This document shows, in pieces, positions 1 through 13,950 of a DNA stretch of 64,000 nt. The stretch comes from Cyclospora cayetanensis (Eukaryota > Apicomplexa > Conoidasida > Eucoccidiorida > Eimeriidae): assembly GCF_002999335.1 (NCBI RefSeq), contig NW_020312347.1, positions 1 through 64,000 on the forward strand, written 5' to 3'. The notes under the pieces were generated by a model. That model did no database searches. It saw only the letters and a program-made list of their open reading frames with translations, and was not told where the DNA came from. The position numbers and the translations under genes are program-made. The stretch's first letter is position 1, and each line of letters begins with the position of its first letter.

Positions 1-2635
1 GCCCATAGTGTAGCTCAATTTCCTGCATAGGTCTCACAGCGGACTGATACCGAAACGATAGCAAAGTCTGAAGTAGTATTCTTCCCCACAGTCATTCTAG
101 TCACTCAAAATCTTTTTTGCTTACAACATAGACATTCACTTATGCGCACCATTGTTTATTGCTTGAGTCCCCTGGTAGACTATGGCCATGCAGGGCCCCT
201 GTATCTTTGGGTGGTCATGTTTGGAGTACACCTTCAACTGCAAGGTAGACAGCTTGAGGCGGATTGTGGTGTTTGTTCACTACCGATGCAATGATAATTC
301 CTAGAGGGATTTCTATCATCCCATGGGCTCAAAACCTTGCCTTATAATGGTTATTAGCGGGCGCCTCAGCGAATAGTCTCTGATCAAAACTCACGGCACC
401 CATTCTACTGAATGACACTGCTTTGTGACTCCTTCAACTTAACCTTACACGAGAGCTTGCCATACAAAGGCTCTGTTGTGTAATAGCGGAAACGAGAAAG
501 AGGCGTTCCTAGCTTAGCTGTATGAACAACGTGCCGCTAAAAGCAGGATTGTGATGAACGACTCACTACGCAATAGAGCAGCAGTACATATAAGGTAGCA
601 GCAGCAGTAAACTTAACGAAAGTCGGTCTAGCATATCATAATTCTTTGAAAAAACCTACCTCTGGTTTTTGCGACAGTGTGCGTTGTAGCCGCATTCTGT
701 GTGACATCCACAAGCCTTGCGGTCAATCGTGCCAACGCATAAGCGGTCCAGCTACATGAACGCAAAATTCTTCCTCCTTATGAAGCAGATTAAAAGCTTG
801 TTACTGCATGCAATAATATTTTCCTCTTGTTCAATTGCCTTACTTCCTGGCGGAGATTTACGTGCTGCATTGGTATTTTTCCAGGAGCTTAAATTCAGAG
901 AGCGTCTGCTGCACTCGTTTGGATTTCTCAAAGCAAGTTGCATACAAATATTCCGAAAATTCCTGGGCACTTAACAGGGCAAACAGGCCTTCAACTTTGA
1001 CAATGCAAGGCATCAGCTGTGAGCACGCTGTCATATACAGTGTGCATCTCATCACGCCAACAGCAAGTTAGCATCTGCGAAAAACCTGAGTCTTGAATTC
1101 TCGAGAAGCGAAGGAATGCGTCGCCAAGTCAGTAGTGCGGGCATAATACCCTGTCACAAGCTGCAAAGCTTTTAGTTACATCTACCGCAAGTCTGGCATG
1201 CGCGACTATTACCTGTCAAAATCCACTGGCTACATGACGCGAATTTTTTGGCCGGATCAAAATATGCCGATAAGCTTTGGATACAAGGTGTAATTGTGCC
1301 TCACACAAGTAGTCTGAGTCCACGCGTCGTTCGTCCATGAATCGGGAGTGAGATCTTGTTACTCTTATCAGAGTTACATCTAGCGCAATGCTGTGAGTAA
1401 TCCACGTGATTGGCCATAATCAGTAAAATTTCTTGTATGGTGGCATTCGGGCTTTTCTAAGCAGAGTATGAGACGCCATTTGATGCATCCGGTGAATGGA
1501 AAGTCTGTGGAGTTGGCAAGACTGTGCAGCAGCTTCTAACTCCTGTCTACTCTGTAGAGAAGCGCAGATCTCGCCCTACGTTATAGTCATGGCTTTATAT
1601 ACATATGGTAATTTCGACGGGGTTTCGTGAAGATCGCTAGCGTTGGTTACTGCCCTTAGGCAAACGACACTGCAATGTAGCTTTTCTCCACCACACATGG
1701 CTGGGGCTACTGCTGCTAGAGTCTGCACACTTAAATGGGAATCCATATATATCATACCGCATCATAAGATCATTGCCCAGATTAGGTTTACCAATGTTGT
1801 GGCATTGGTTTGAACTGTCCAGTACGGGCACGCAGCACGGATCCCACAGTGTAAAGCAACCTGAAGGCCAAAACCGCACTAAATCTTACAGTGACAACAC
1901 GCCACATTTTACCATGCCGCTATAGATTCTAAAAACATCCAACGCAAAACGCTTTCTTCTTGGCTGGCTTTGGGTCAGCATGCGCAGCCACGCAGTCTCG
2001 ATCCTCTCGAGAGCTCGCTAGCCAAGAGCCGCTACCGTGTCTACTGCGCATGTAGTTGGAAGTTCACAGGAGTAACTTAAGAGCAAAGAGAAAACTCTAA
2101 GAAAAGCGAGGCTTCATGAAGTGGTTGCGAGGCGTCAGAACAGAGGAGCTTTTTTTGTGCCCATACCAAGTTGGTCGGCAGCGATCACGAAGACAGCTAA
2201 GGGCCCACCTGATCGCCACCCTGCCCAACATCCACAAAAAATGACTGCATTTTAGGCTGTTTGGCACTGCATCAAGGCATTTATACATGGCGTTAAAGGA
2301 TGTGGACTGTTTGGGGGTAAAACATCATTAAGTACGCTGCATTCGCTGTCGTCAGCGGTCTGAACGGCGCTCTGCTGAGGTACCGCCACGAAGTAACATC
2401 TTCACTTTCTTTTCCTCGATATTGCAAGGTGCTCACTTTATATGAACGTCATTGAATCCCCCTGTCCCCCAGTTGACAGCTTGTTGCCCTGCTTCAAGTG
2501 AGACTGGGTACTTTTAACAGCCGAAGCATCGACGCAGGAATCAGTAATATTGTAGACGTTCCAAATGCATCGTTGAAGCCAGAAAAAAAGCAGCTTTTGG
2601 TGCCTTCTTTGAATCTCATTTCAGGAGTTTCTTCC
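1..2635. other. Region without recognisable gene
   Basis: I see only short open frames that overlap on opposite strands, none with a family motif or a convincing splice pattern. The right part should hold the promoter, the 5' UTR and perhaps a 5' exon of the kinase gene that follows. A CAG at 2477-2479 behind a C/T-rich run could be a splice acceptor for such an exon. Confidence 0.5.
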
Positions 2636-5186
2636 ATGATGACGAGACCGACGATGGTTGTTGTCCAAAATCAATGCATGGGCTCGCCAACGTCGTGCCA
2701 AGCGTTTTCAACAACATTTCCCCCCTCGGATTCAAACGTTGCCGCGGCATCAGCATCCACTGCCAAGGGTTGCATCTCCCTCACATCAAGTCGGTCAACG
2801 GCATGTAGCAGACCGTGGTCGATGTGTCACCAAGAGGCTTCAGCACTGTTCACGCCCAACAAAGCAAGCCCAGAGGGCTCGTTGCCTCCGTACGTTGTAC
2901 ATGGGAGTCCAGCGCGGCTATGGAAAGACTCTGGGGGTCCCCCTGCACGGGACACAGGGGGCCATTTTCCTCACGGAAATTACATTTCCGCTGGGTCCTG
3001 TATTTCACCATACCTACCGGCTGAAGACACCAATGGAGCGTGCAGGACGCATATTGTCCAGCAAAAGTCCCTACATGGCAAATCTTTACCAATCACTTCT
3101 CATACGTCATACATTAAGGGGGATTCATCAGTAGTGGACAGGAGAGTAGTGCCAGACGAGGCTCCTGCCCCACCCATTCAGCGTGCTGAACCCCCCGTAT
3201 TGTTTAGTACTTTCTTCGACAGGCTTCAGCTCGGTCAGATTGTTGCAGCAAAAGATAAAATCCTGCAAAATGTAAAGGGTCATAATACAGAAGGGTTGCC
3301 AAGCTTTGAACCGTCACCAAATTCCAGCAGGTCTGCGAATGGGTTAAGTCGTGTGGACACCACAATGCAGCTGTTGGGATCTGTTGACCTACGTGGTCTG
3401 TACCACCGCTATCAGAAGAGCACAGAAGGGCGCATCTCAATAAGCGACAGGGATACATCGGCATCACAAGGCACAGCAGAGCCATCACCTTCCGGATCTG
3501 ATTCGGAGGCAGAGCCTCATGTGCCACAGGACAAGGTCTTCCGTACTGAAGCAGCAGCCAGGCTGGCTGAATCGCGATCATCAGCAAAGGCCCATTCTCT
3601 TGCAGTTCCGTCTGTGGGATTCCGCGTCATGGGCTTATGGCCAAAACATGCTGAACGACAGCACGCAACCTGTCGTCAGGTAGCAGCGAAGTCGGTAGCG
3701 CAGCCGAGGCAATCAAGGCCAACAACCCGCCGGATGTGCAGAATGACCTACCGGCGTAGAGGTGACGCAGTGAGCCCCTCTCCAGAGCTACCTCGTCAAA
3801 TGCTTAGCGAAATCGCACCAGAAGGGTCGTACACGCACATGATTCCAGTGTCGGGAAATGGCAATATGAAAGGGCTCGTGACTTGTTCTCCTTATTCTTG
3901 GTCTAGCAAAGGGCGCTCCCAGGACAGCGTGTCGGCCCGTGTCATAGAGGGGATAAGCTACCGCTACTTTGTGTTTAACCTTCCTGAGAATGAGGTAATA
4001 AGCAATACCGATTTTACGCTAACCTCGTGCATTAGCCAGGGGAGCTTCGGCACTGTGTATAAGGCCGTCTGGAAGGGGGAGGTAGTGGCTGTGAAGCGGG
4101 CCCATGGCAAAATGACACTGGAGGCCATGCGATCTGTTGCAAGAGAGATAAACTCATACCGCATGGTTCGGCACCCCTTTATAGTCCGGTATCACGGAGT
4201 CTGTCTTGATGATAACTTTGTTGGTCTCGTCACTGAATATCTGGATGGGGGCAACATCTTTGATATTCTCTATGAGAACAAGGTGACCATTACTGCCGCT
4301 ACACGGTTGAAGATGTGCAAGCAGCTTCTAGAGGCAGTCCATTTCTTGCACACAGAGAAACGCCTTGTCCACAGAGATCTCAAGACTGCTAATCTCGTTG
4401 TAGACCAAGAGGTAAGTACAGGTTTACCACAGGTAATCGTAGCCGCATATGCTCGCACCACTTGCCAGCTGCCAGAATATTTTCTGTATTACTTAGCATG
4501 GTTATTCCCTGCTGTTTCTTAAGCGGAGCACAGCCAGCAGAGGCGACCCCTGCTCGCGGTCAGCCTACAAATATGGCAGCTCGACCTTCTGATCTCCTTC
4601 TTTGTGGGCATCCCATTTTCTATGCAGTACAATATCCGCCTCTGCGACTTCGGTAAAACAAGACCACTAGAGCAATACGGAAAACTCAAACTGGAGGATA
4701 ATGGTGGCTCGCCGCGCTATATGGCCCCGGAATGCTTTGTGGAAGGCAATTACGTTGATCACAAGGTCGATATTTGGGGCCTTGCGTGCTGTCTAATTGA
4801 AATGCTAGGGGGCCCTATACCTTTTGAGGACATCCATTCCAACGAAGGTAAGACTTACACTATCAAGCACGTCAGTTGACACACCAGGGAGAACCACGTG
4901 CCTTCTGCCCCAGAAATATCAGTTACAGAGGGAATAACTCACAGCACCAAGCACCGCGAATCCGTGTTTTTGCTGCGTAGGAGTAATACAAGCACTTCTG
5001 TACAAGCACCGCCGCCCTAATGTGCCCGCTTGGTTTCACCCAGCAGTCCGAGCAACGCTGGACACCTGCTTTAGTTGGAACCCGTGCGAACGTCCAGACA
5101 CTAAGCACATCAGAAGTGTATTTGCCAAACTGACAGCAAGCGAGCTAAACAAATATGGCATGAACCACAAGAGAACTTGCAAATAA
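2636..5186 (+). CDS. TKL-type protein kinase, 3 exons
   Basis: Exons 2636-4411, 4628-4847 and 4981-5186 (introns GT-AG, phases 0 and 1) give about 733 residues. The kinase domain lies in the C-terminal third, from about residue 457. I see the glycine loop (QGSFGTVYKA), the VAIK-type lysine (VAVKRA), the catalytic loop HRDLKTANL, the magnesium motif DFG (in CDFGK) and the APE motif (MAPECF); the last exon supplies the CW..P..RP-like end (CFSWNPCERP). All catalytic motifs are present, so it should be an active Ser/Thr kinase. The tyrosine-kinase-like group is inferred from the loop and VAVKRA context. The first ~455 residues are Ser/Pro/Gln-rich, without a recognised domain, and probably disordered. 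The start is uncertain: 2636 is the first in-frame ATG, but the frame is open back to 2477 and an upstream exon is possible. The substrate is unknown. Confidence 0.85.
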
Positions 5187-6424
5187 AGGGGCACGAGTAC
5201 GCCTGCACAACACAGAACATGCTATAGAAGCCTTTGTACTCGACAAACTGTCCATGCCTCACTGGCTCTTTAGACCTCAAACAGTTTTTTTTGTTCGCTC
5301 GACTACGTCGGGTGAGCCCATTCCCCGGCAAATCACTAAGTAGCTCTAGTCGCAAAAATCCACTGTCGAAGTTCTAATCGCTGGAAATTGAATGCAAAGC
5401 CCTGGCTGTACCACCACCTACTCCGAGAGCAATAACGCTCGCTCCCCACTGGATGCGCACAACGTACTTCAGGCATTCGTGTATACTCTACACTCTAGCA
5501 TCCCTAAAACTCACCAAAATTTGAAACTTCCCTAGCAGACCTTCCTGCTAAAGTAGCAGCCCCAATAACTCCAACCCTTCGTGCTCGTTGGGTGCTCGTG
5601 AATACTACAGCTGTATGGTCTGTTCCAGCGCCTCCGTACCAACGCATATTAGACAGCCTGTTTTGACGGCTCATAAAACAGAAACTCCACCTTCTCGACA
5701 TACCCGTGAAGAGCACGGTTCCTACAGGAATAAATGTTAACCACTTGTTCCAGTCCTACGACCTAGTATACTCTAAGCCTCTATCAGGAGTAAACAAACA
5801 CCCTAGTTTCGTCGTAGCGAGGGCGGAGCAACTTACACCAGCACCGGCGTTACCGTGATCTGTCGCAAAGCTAGTACCGAAACACTACATCGCTAACACA
5901 ATGCGCATATCAAATCACCTCTACCCATTGTCCATTTAACTGCGATGCGTATGCTCTCATGAGTGGAGTTGGAAGGAACAAGGGAGGACAGCAGACTGAA
6001 CGTTGAAGACCCCTTGATAGCTGTACTGAATAGACAGCGCTCCCCCCCGGCCCCGCGCTGCGTCACGTGAAGCACCATCCTCTGGACCACAATGCACGGA
6101 CCAGACTGCCAACCCGCCAAGAAAGGGACCAACAATGTCACTTGAATCCCCACCGTCCCTCCACGCTGACGGCCCAGCGTTGTAGCGGACATCCCCTAGT
6201 CTCACGACTGTGGGGGATCCTCGCTTCGCATGCTCTCCCTTCAGCATTGCAAACCACATGTCTCTGCCCGGCTATCCTTCGTACTTCGTGCACAGTCAAA
6301 TCCCGCTGCGCTTTGGTTGGGGAGTTAAACGACACGCAAGCGCAGGCCATCGCACACAAGTATATCGACCGTGTTGCGGCAGCACAATCCTTTTCTTTAA
6401 GCCGCGTCGCCAGTCATGTATCTC
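5187..6424. other. Intergenic region between kinase and actin (convergent)
   Basis: This should contain the 3' UTRs of two convergent genes, the kinase on + and actin on -. No further gene is supported; the open frames on the minus strand at 5.5-6.3 kb have no family features and overlap one another. Confidence 0.5.
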
Positions 6425-7700
6425 TTAGAAGCACTTGCGGTGCACAATGCTTGGTCCCGATTCATCATACTCCTCCTTGGTGATCCACATCTGTTGGAAG
6501 GTCGATAAAGACGAAAGAATGGAACCGCCAATCCAGACGGAGTACTTGCGTTCGGGGGGCGCAACAACCTTGATCTTCATCGTTGATGGAGCCAACGAGG
6601 TCAGCTCCTTGGTGAGACGCTCACCAATGCCCTCGTACATGGTTGTGCCACCAGAAAGTACAACGTTACCGTAGAGGTCCTTCCTGATATCGACGTCACA
6701 CTTCATGATGGATTCGAAGGTGGTACGATGAACACCCGAAGCTTCCTTGCCCAGGAAGGAAGGCTGGAAAAGAGCCTCTGGGCAACGGAAGCGCTCGTTA
6801 CCAACGGTTATGATATTGCCGTCGGGTAGCTCGTAGGACTTCTCGATATCACTAGAATCCTCGGCATTCTGCATAGAAGCACATATATTCACATGTTTAA
6901 ACGCTTGCAGTTGTACACCCCAAGAACCAGCATGCAGAGCCATGACCGTATTAACATACAATGGAGCACCCACGAAAATCAATCGCGTGTCGCTAAGGGC
7001 GAGCACAACCCACCTTCATCTCCTCATCAAAGTCCAAGGCAATGTAGCAGAGCTTTTCCTTGATATCACGAACAATTTCCTTTTCAGCAGTGGTAGTGAA
7101 GCCATATCCGCGCTCGTGAAGGATGGTCATCATATACTCCGTCAGGTCACGGCCGGCAAGATCCAAGCGCATCATCGCGTGAGGAAGGGCATAACCCTCG
7201 TAGATGGGAACAGTGTGGGAAACTCCATCACCAGAATCCAACACAATACCCGTAGTACGACCAGATGAATAAAGGGAAAGAACGGCCTGGATGGCGACAT
7301 ACATCGCTGGAACGTTGAATGTTTCGAACATGATCTGAGTCATACGTTCTCGGTTAGCCTTGGGATTCAGAGGTGCCTCAGTCAGAAGAACTGGGTGCTC
7401 CTCAGGAGCAACACGCAGCTCGTTGTAGAATGTATGATGCCATATCTTCTCCATATCATCCCAATTGGTGACGATGCCGTGCTCGATGGGGTACTTAAGA
7501 GTAAGGATACCCCTCTTACTCTGGGCTTCATCACCCACATAGCAATCCTTTTCTTCCATCCCTACCATGATTCCAGGGTTCTTAGGACGGCCAACAATGG
7601 ATGGGAACACTGCGCGTGGAGCATCGTCACCCGCAACTCCAGCCTTCACATTACCGGATCCGTTGTCCACAACGAGGGCCTGAACCTCCTCGTCTGCCAT
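6425..7700 (-). CDS. ACT1: Actin (coccidian ACT1-type), 2 exons
   Basis: Exon 1 is 7700-7014 and exon 2 is 6868-6425, with a 145-base GT-AG intron in phase 0 between the codons for K229 and N230. The spliced product is 376 residues, the normal actin length. It starts [16 protein letters not shown] and ends in the universal SIVHRKCF. Nucleotide-binding segments (DNGSG, LDSGDG, the later SGGTTMYEG) are intact. Actin polymerises into filaments that, in apicomplexans, drive gliding motility, host-cell entry and organelle inheritance with myosin A. The sequence follows known coccidian actins almost residue for residue; NAEDSS after the intron and VGRPKNP favour an eimeriid over Toxoplasma (AAEDSS, VGKPKNP), as I recall those proteins. 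The nearest upstream gene candidate lies more than 6 kb away, so it has its own promoter. Confidence 0.97.
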
Positions 7701-10700
7701 TTTCTTGAGAGAAAATTTAAAGTAGTGTAACGACTAGAGCACCGAGTAGGCGTCGACAATGACCTGTACAATTGCACAATGCACGCGCACAGAAATCGGG
7801 TGAGGAAAACCGCGCATCCACAGCAAGCCAATAGCCACACTGACAGGTACCGGAGAGAACAAACGCAGATAGCGAAAAATTTTTCTCGAAAGCTACAGAT
7901 CCCCCAGTCTGATTCCTTGCTCACTGCAGTCTAGCCAGGAAAGCGCACACGAAGTGGGAAAGTCAGAGCAACCTCTATGAAAAAAACAGGCGTTTGGCTG
8001 GAACAGTGTTGTCGTGCACGCACCTGCAGCGCTAGTGCCCAGGGAAAAACAGATGTGCAAATGATGAAGGCGAAACCGTCAAAAAAAAGGGACCATTCCG
8101 CTACAAAAGTTTCGGATAGTTGGTGGAGGCAGGTGTGCCTGCGGAGCGCCGCTGGGCGGGCCAGAGGGGCTGGTGTGCTGCTGCCAGCCGAGCACACCAA
8201 ACTGCCTGCGCTTGGCGGCACAGCCGGCTGGACAATGTGCTAGCCTGCTTTCGGCAATATAATACTAGGGGAGTACTGTAAAAAATGATTATTTTACCCG
8301 CAGTTCTTCCAAGACATATGCACCGTAGCTAACGCTCTGGAAGCAAACTTGCTTTGCGCACCGCAATAGCAAGACTGATGACTGCAGCGCTACCAGAGCC
8401 GTTCAGAGAAACCCTAGGGTACTATGTACAAGTAAAAATAAAGACCCACACTTCGTAAGGCTTACTTCTATTGATGTGGTGACTTCTGATTTATTGAATA
8501 AAGCTACGTATTCAAGGCTGGGGGACCGGTGTACTCGATGGCTGGCTAGCTTACAGGCAGCCACAGGTATGCTAGAGTTAGTGGTAGCCGCCTCGGTGCT
8601 GCATGCGGTAAATCCATCTCCTCTGGTAAGAGTTCACTGCTCTGTAGTGTAAATATCTTCTTGCAAATACTTTCGACTTCGTGTGAGTGTTAGTTCTATA
8701 TACTCAAAGTATGTATATCTGGGGCCTTATTAAACGACTCAGCGAGGATGCAGTTAGAAGTGCAGCAATTTACACCAAACGTCAATGCTAGAAGCATTGG
8801 GCCAAGTGTGATTCGGTGCTTTGTACTAAATATGTAATATTCCACTTAAGGCCTCTGTAGAGCGTCTTTAACTCCAAACTCAGTACAACCCTGGTAGAAT
8901 CTTGTTGAGTACTTCCCAAAAAGCTCCCTGCTTCCCGTGCCACTGCCCATCAGATCCCGACAGTGGGGGAGATGGTCAGCTTCAGTGTGCGTAGCTGCGT
9001 CCTTAACTCACTCCAAGCAATCACGGCTGCTTGTACAAAGCATCTAGCGCATACTAACGTAGAATCGCTTTTTTGTGTAGAGCTTCAGCCCAACAATGGG
9101 CTATGCCGCCCCCATGGGCAGCTGTTTCTCTGCCAGGCGATTTATGAACGAACATACGAATGAGTCAATCGTTTACTAACTTTTAGCTAAATGTGAGTAG
9201 TGTAGTAGAAAGCGTTTAAGTATAACTTCGCCCGCTACAATCAAAATATAACAACAGAGGGCCATCCAGGGTGCGCGTTATTTTCTTCCTTAGGCACTCT
9301 GATCACCCTCACTCACTTGCAGATATTAACTGGCGCACGACGAAACGTTTATTTATCTTGGATTGAAGTAGCTGTAGAAAATAGCCTTCAAGATGTGTGA
9401 TAACCCAAATCAAGTAGTCAACGTTTCTCAGATTTTACATCTATCTAGTATACTAGAAGCTTCCTTAGTGTAGCCTGGCGCGCTGCATACGCTATGCAAC
9501 ACTCTTCCGCTGGTCTCCGTAAGGACACCCATAGCCACAACCTCATACACAAGTTAGATAGGGACTTTTTAATGTCGCTACCATTGATCTTTTCCCTCTT
9601 TATTGCCCTCACTTTACAGGGTCCCCGCATGAACGGAGAGTTGAACTCTCATAGTGAAATGACATTGAAAGTGCACCACTACCTGCCTAATTAGCGCTCT
9701 AGGGCTGGTTCCGAGCACAGACACCTAAAAAGCTAAAGGATCTGCATGCCCATCGTGGATCAAGCCCTTTAACCCGTAATCACGCCTACTGCATATGCAT
9801 GCTCATTTATCGAATACGCTATAAATGATATCGTTGGGAAAGATGTGATTTCTGGCTTTCTAATAGCAGTGCCTATATCCCGTTCTCAGCCTGACAGTGA
9901 GATGTAGCTTCAACCCTACTCATAGTTAAGAATAAGCAAATAGAAGAAGCATATTTGTCACATAAGTGCTTGTGGCTGAAGTGGCACTGATGTCCACTGG
10001 GCCAATTTGGAGGCTAATCCTTCGAAGCCCCAACTTGCCCTCCAAAAGCTTATGCACAAAGGCGGACTTCGATGACAGAACAGTATTAAAAGAGCCTTTA
10101 GAGAGTTGGCTGTTTCCTTAAAGTACCAAATTGTCTTAAGCATAGAAGATTCTTGCTATTAGTGCTGGGGCCCGAACTGTGGGTTTGCACCAGCGGGTCC
10201 AGTGTGCATGAAAGTGGCATGGAGATTTCGTCGTTTGCACTACTTTTCAAAACAAAAAACAGATACTTCTTTTGAGAAATCGATTCTGTGTGAGGCTTCC
10301 AGGAGGTTTGAGCAGAGTGAACCTTAAGTTTAGAATGTGCACATGGCGGCACTCAGCCCGCATTAGGGACCCCAACATTTTGTCTAGGCTCAGGATAACA
10401 CCGGAACACAAAGGCAAGCGCCATTCCAACGAACGATTGTCGTTCCACCTTTTGCCTATGAACTGATGTAGTAGAGTAGTAGATGAACTACTTGGCTTAC
10501 AGATGAGATGCTCAAATACACGCCCAAGAGGAGTCGGAGGGCCGTTGAATGATTCCTGGGGAACGCAAACAAACTCGATAGTGGATGTAACACGAGGCCG
10601 CACATTTGGTAAAGGGGCATAACACATACCTATAAATAAGTCTTGAATTTTTCTTCTTCTTTATGATCTGCTATAGAAGAGCATGCAGTTGCAATAACCT

Positions 10701-13700
10701 TCACAGGGGGCCGAGGGCCCTTAGAGACTATGTACTTCCAAGACCTCTGGCTTTTTAGCTCCTGACGTGTACCGACAGCCTTAAGTCGCGACAAAGGGAG
10801 CTGGAAGAGCAGTTGTAGTGCTGGTTCACGATAAGTACAATCCCTTGAAGACTAGGTACAGAAATGACATGGAAACGGAACCGCATTCTGGCTCACGGTG
10901 GATAGCAGCTTTCAGCCTATTTAAACAGTGAGGACAAACGCATGAGCGGGGAAAGTAAGCAAATTAAAAAAGATAAAACATGAAATGTCTAGAACCAATT
11001 GCCGTTTACAGGCTGCGTACGGCCACAAAGCCAAAGCCCTTTACTTAGTAACCCTGCACGCATCGTCCTTGGATGACGGCTTGGTGGACCACTTAACTCA
11101 AAGAATTAAGCATCTAATTACTGAAAGAGTGCATAGCATTCATGTGCAATAGAAGCCCCAAAATTGTGTACGGCAATACGTGATTATCCCATACTGAAGT
11201 GAGCACCATGCATTACTCATCGTCACAGGTTGCAAGACAACGCATTGCACGAAAAATCAGGAGAGTTCGAGAGCGCATCCAGCTTCAGTTGCGTTTGCTG
11301 TGTGACTTGGACAATTAGTGCGTGGGGAGCATTCCGGCAACCAGAAAAATGCCTGCGATCTTGTTTTTTCGTAGCACTGTCGGACTGCAGCGAGTGGACC
11401 CACAGATCCTTCGTGTCTTGCCTACTAAATAAGTGAGCTACCACAAACCATTTCACGTTGCACATACCAGTCTGTCCCCTTGGCACTTCCGTAGGCGCTC
11501 ATTGCGGATGCGTGTAGGCCCTATGGCTGGAAAAGGTCTTGGCTGTTCTCTAAGTTCCATTTATATCGCTAATTAATCGCGCTTCCACGGGATTTGAGCG
11601 AGTCCGCAGTACAACTTCAACCTCATATTCCGGTTGAATATCATCCACGTCCCTGAGTGGCCGGTTCCTGAGCCTCTAATTAAAGCATATCGAATGGGCG
11701 TAGGCAATCATGCTACATGAGACAAATGTAACATTAGAAATACTGCAGGAATGTGCAAGGAAATCGCGGTTCTCAGGCACAGTTGATATACTGCAAAATT
11801 TTGAACGCAAAACAATATGAGCCTGTGGTTTGGCTTTTTCGCGCGGCTCCATGTGGTGGCTGGATGCCCAAACCAGGTTTCCTCCAGAGGATTTCGTTCT
11901 TCGTTGAATCCTGTCTAGCTACCGCTTTTGCAGTGCATAGGCTCGCATCATATAAGCTGTTTCGCGGTCAAACCAGTTAGCGAAAGGCTGCTCCATGGGA
12001 TGTAATCGTGTAGGCTGGAGCTGATCAACAATACCTAGATCCGTAGCATATCGATGCTCTCCCCTATTATGATTTCAAAGTGAGTAGTGCCTGCAAAACT
12101 ATAAACTGTGCAGCTGTGTGCTAATCGTACCGCGAAAAGTACGGGATCCGATACCGATTCGTCAGATTGAGTGGATGTAAGCAGGAAACGATCTAGTGTG
12201 GGGTGCATACATTCTGTCGGGGCGTCAGATCGAGAGTACCTGACGCTTGAAAGAGCCTTGTGGATCGTTGGCGTGTGGCCAAAGGGCTTTGAGAGCTCTG
12301 AAACAGCTGCTCTGACAGCAGTACAGCTGGAACCCTAGACAAGATACTCGACCTTCCACCAAAAGATACAAAGTATAGGCCGCCACTGTATTAGTACAGG
12401 TGAGGATGGAGTGTGCCACTTTGCTAATGGTATTATCTACGAGGATAATAACTGCACCTAGCTCGTTGGCCGTACGGAGGTAGCAGCGATAAACCCCTGT
12501 GGCACTTGGGCCCATCGTCTGTCGGGAATTTGCAGAGATGAAACTAAACCACATGGATTCGTGAAGATGAAGCTTGCTGTTCTACAGCGTGGTCAGGATT
12601 TCATGCATTTTCTATCGTAGCTGCGTATGTCGTCGTAGCTCTCTGGCAAGTGTCACGTAGCTTTTGCTGATCCTGCGTGGCCTGCTGGAGTACGGGCATA
12701 TGTTTGGTCTGTGACGTATTGGTGATGGAGTTTGTCCGATGGGACGCAGATGCGCCAGAGCCCCTTAGTGCAAGATATAAGCAATCTGTAAAGGAGCTAG
12801 AGCTTGTGATGCTTCCCTCAAGGCTTTGCTCTCTCTTTGTGCAATCTATTGGCTTGCGCTGCCTGGAGGGCGCTGTCTGAATGATCGTGCCCAAACTGAT
12901 GTTAGCCTCCCCTCCTAATGAGGTGTTTGCCTGTTAACTGGTCAAATGAAAGAAAGGGTATCAGGAGCGTGCGTCAGCGAACACGTTAGTGCTACCAAGT
13001 TTCCATTCGATGCTTGGATCTTGAATGCTTTTGAAAAAGCAGAACTATTCTCCGTGCGCGTCTCGGTAATTTCAGCCCCATAAGAGACTGCAGCGCCCGT
13101 GGCTTCGTGTAAGCAGTAATTGTAGGACCCACAAGTACGACATCCAAATATTAAAGACCCGCACGAGGGTTTTTGTCATCATTGGTGACTGTGCACCGTT
13201 TTCTGGTAACAGATATCTTGGTACTCGTTAAAACTAGCGACTTCCCATCTTTCCCTAGCATTACACCAAATGTGTATCTTAAAGTGTCTGTCCAAAGAAC
13301 ATAACGGTTGTCAGGAAAAAAAGCCTGCACGGCTGTGAAAAAAACAAGACATCGCTTTGAAGGCCTTCACAGCTGCACTACGCCTCTCAGTGCACTGGCC
13401 CTGCAAATATATGCTATTAGTTTACATCACTCAGGACCTGCTTCATTCAGGTGTCGCTGTGAAATTCTTCTGGCAGCTACGACCCTGTATCCGAGGCAGC
13501 TAATTGCGGAGTTTCCAGAACAGCACTTCTCGCTTTTGGGGCTCATTTATTGGGCTTAGCGAAGCTTCAGCACTTTGTGCAACACCCTAGCGGGAGGCGC
13601 TTCTTTTGTATTGTAGATCAGAACGCCATGTACGTAAACGATCACTCCTATGTCGAAGTGGTAAAAAACATACAATGAACTATCACTAGAAGTGTGCCGC

Positions 13701-13950
13701 TCCTCTCAAACCAAAGGCATAACCTTGAGCTTTTGATTCATATACAGGCACAGATTGCAATGTTATACTGGGCCACGGGTACAAAACGTATGTACATGGT
13801 TTATTTCCGTGATGCATGCCAAGCAGCGTGATAATCTTCGCACCGTGCAGCATTTTTTAGATTGTGCGTAGGGTGTACTCGGAGAAAGTCGTCAAGGCAC
13901 TAAATCCCTTGTAGGTAAGTATCATAGGGTATTATTGGTAACGGAATACA
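7701..13950. other. Actin upstream region and long gene-poor stretch
   Basis: Bases 7701 to about 8300 are the 5' flank of the minus-strand actin gene and are locally GC-rich around 8130-8240, so a promoter is expected here; I could not pick out a core motif. From 8.3 to 13.95 kb I see no exon chain. The longest minus-strand frame (10247-10627, 126 codons) is within what chance gives over 64 kb. No tRNA, rRNA or clear repeat array was found. Confidence 0.5.

Noticed and set aside
10247..10627. Minus-strand open frame of 126 codons
   Set aside because: No family motif, no coherent neighbouring exons; length is within chance for this much sequence in six frames.
12225..12894. Two adjacent minus-strand frames that look protein-like
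   Set aside because: Splice sites do not join them in phase and no domain is recognised; an opposite-strand frame of similar quality overlaps.
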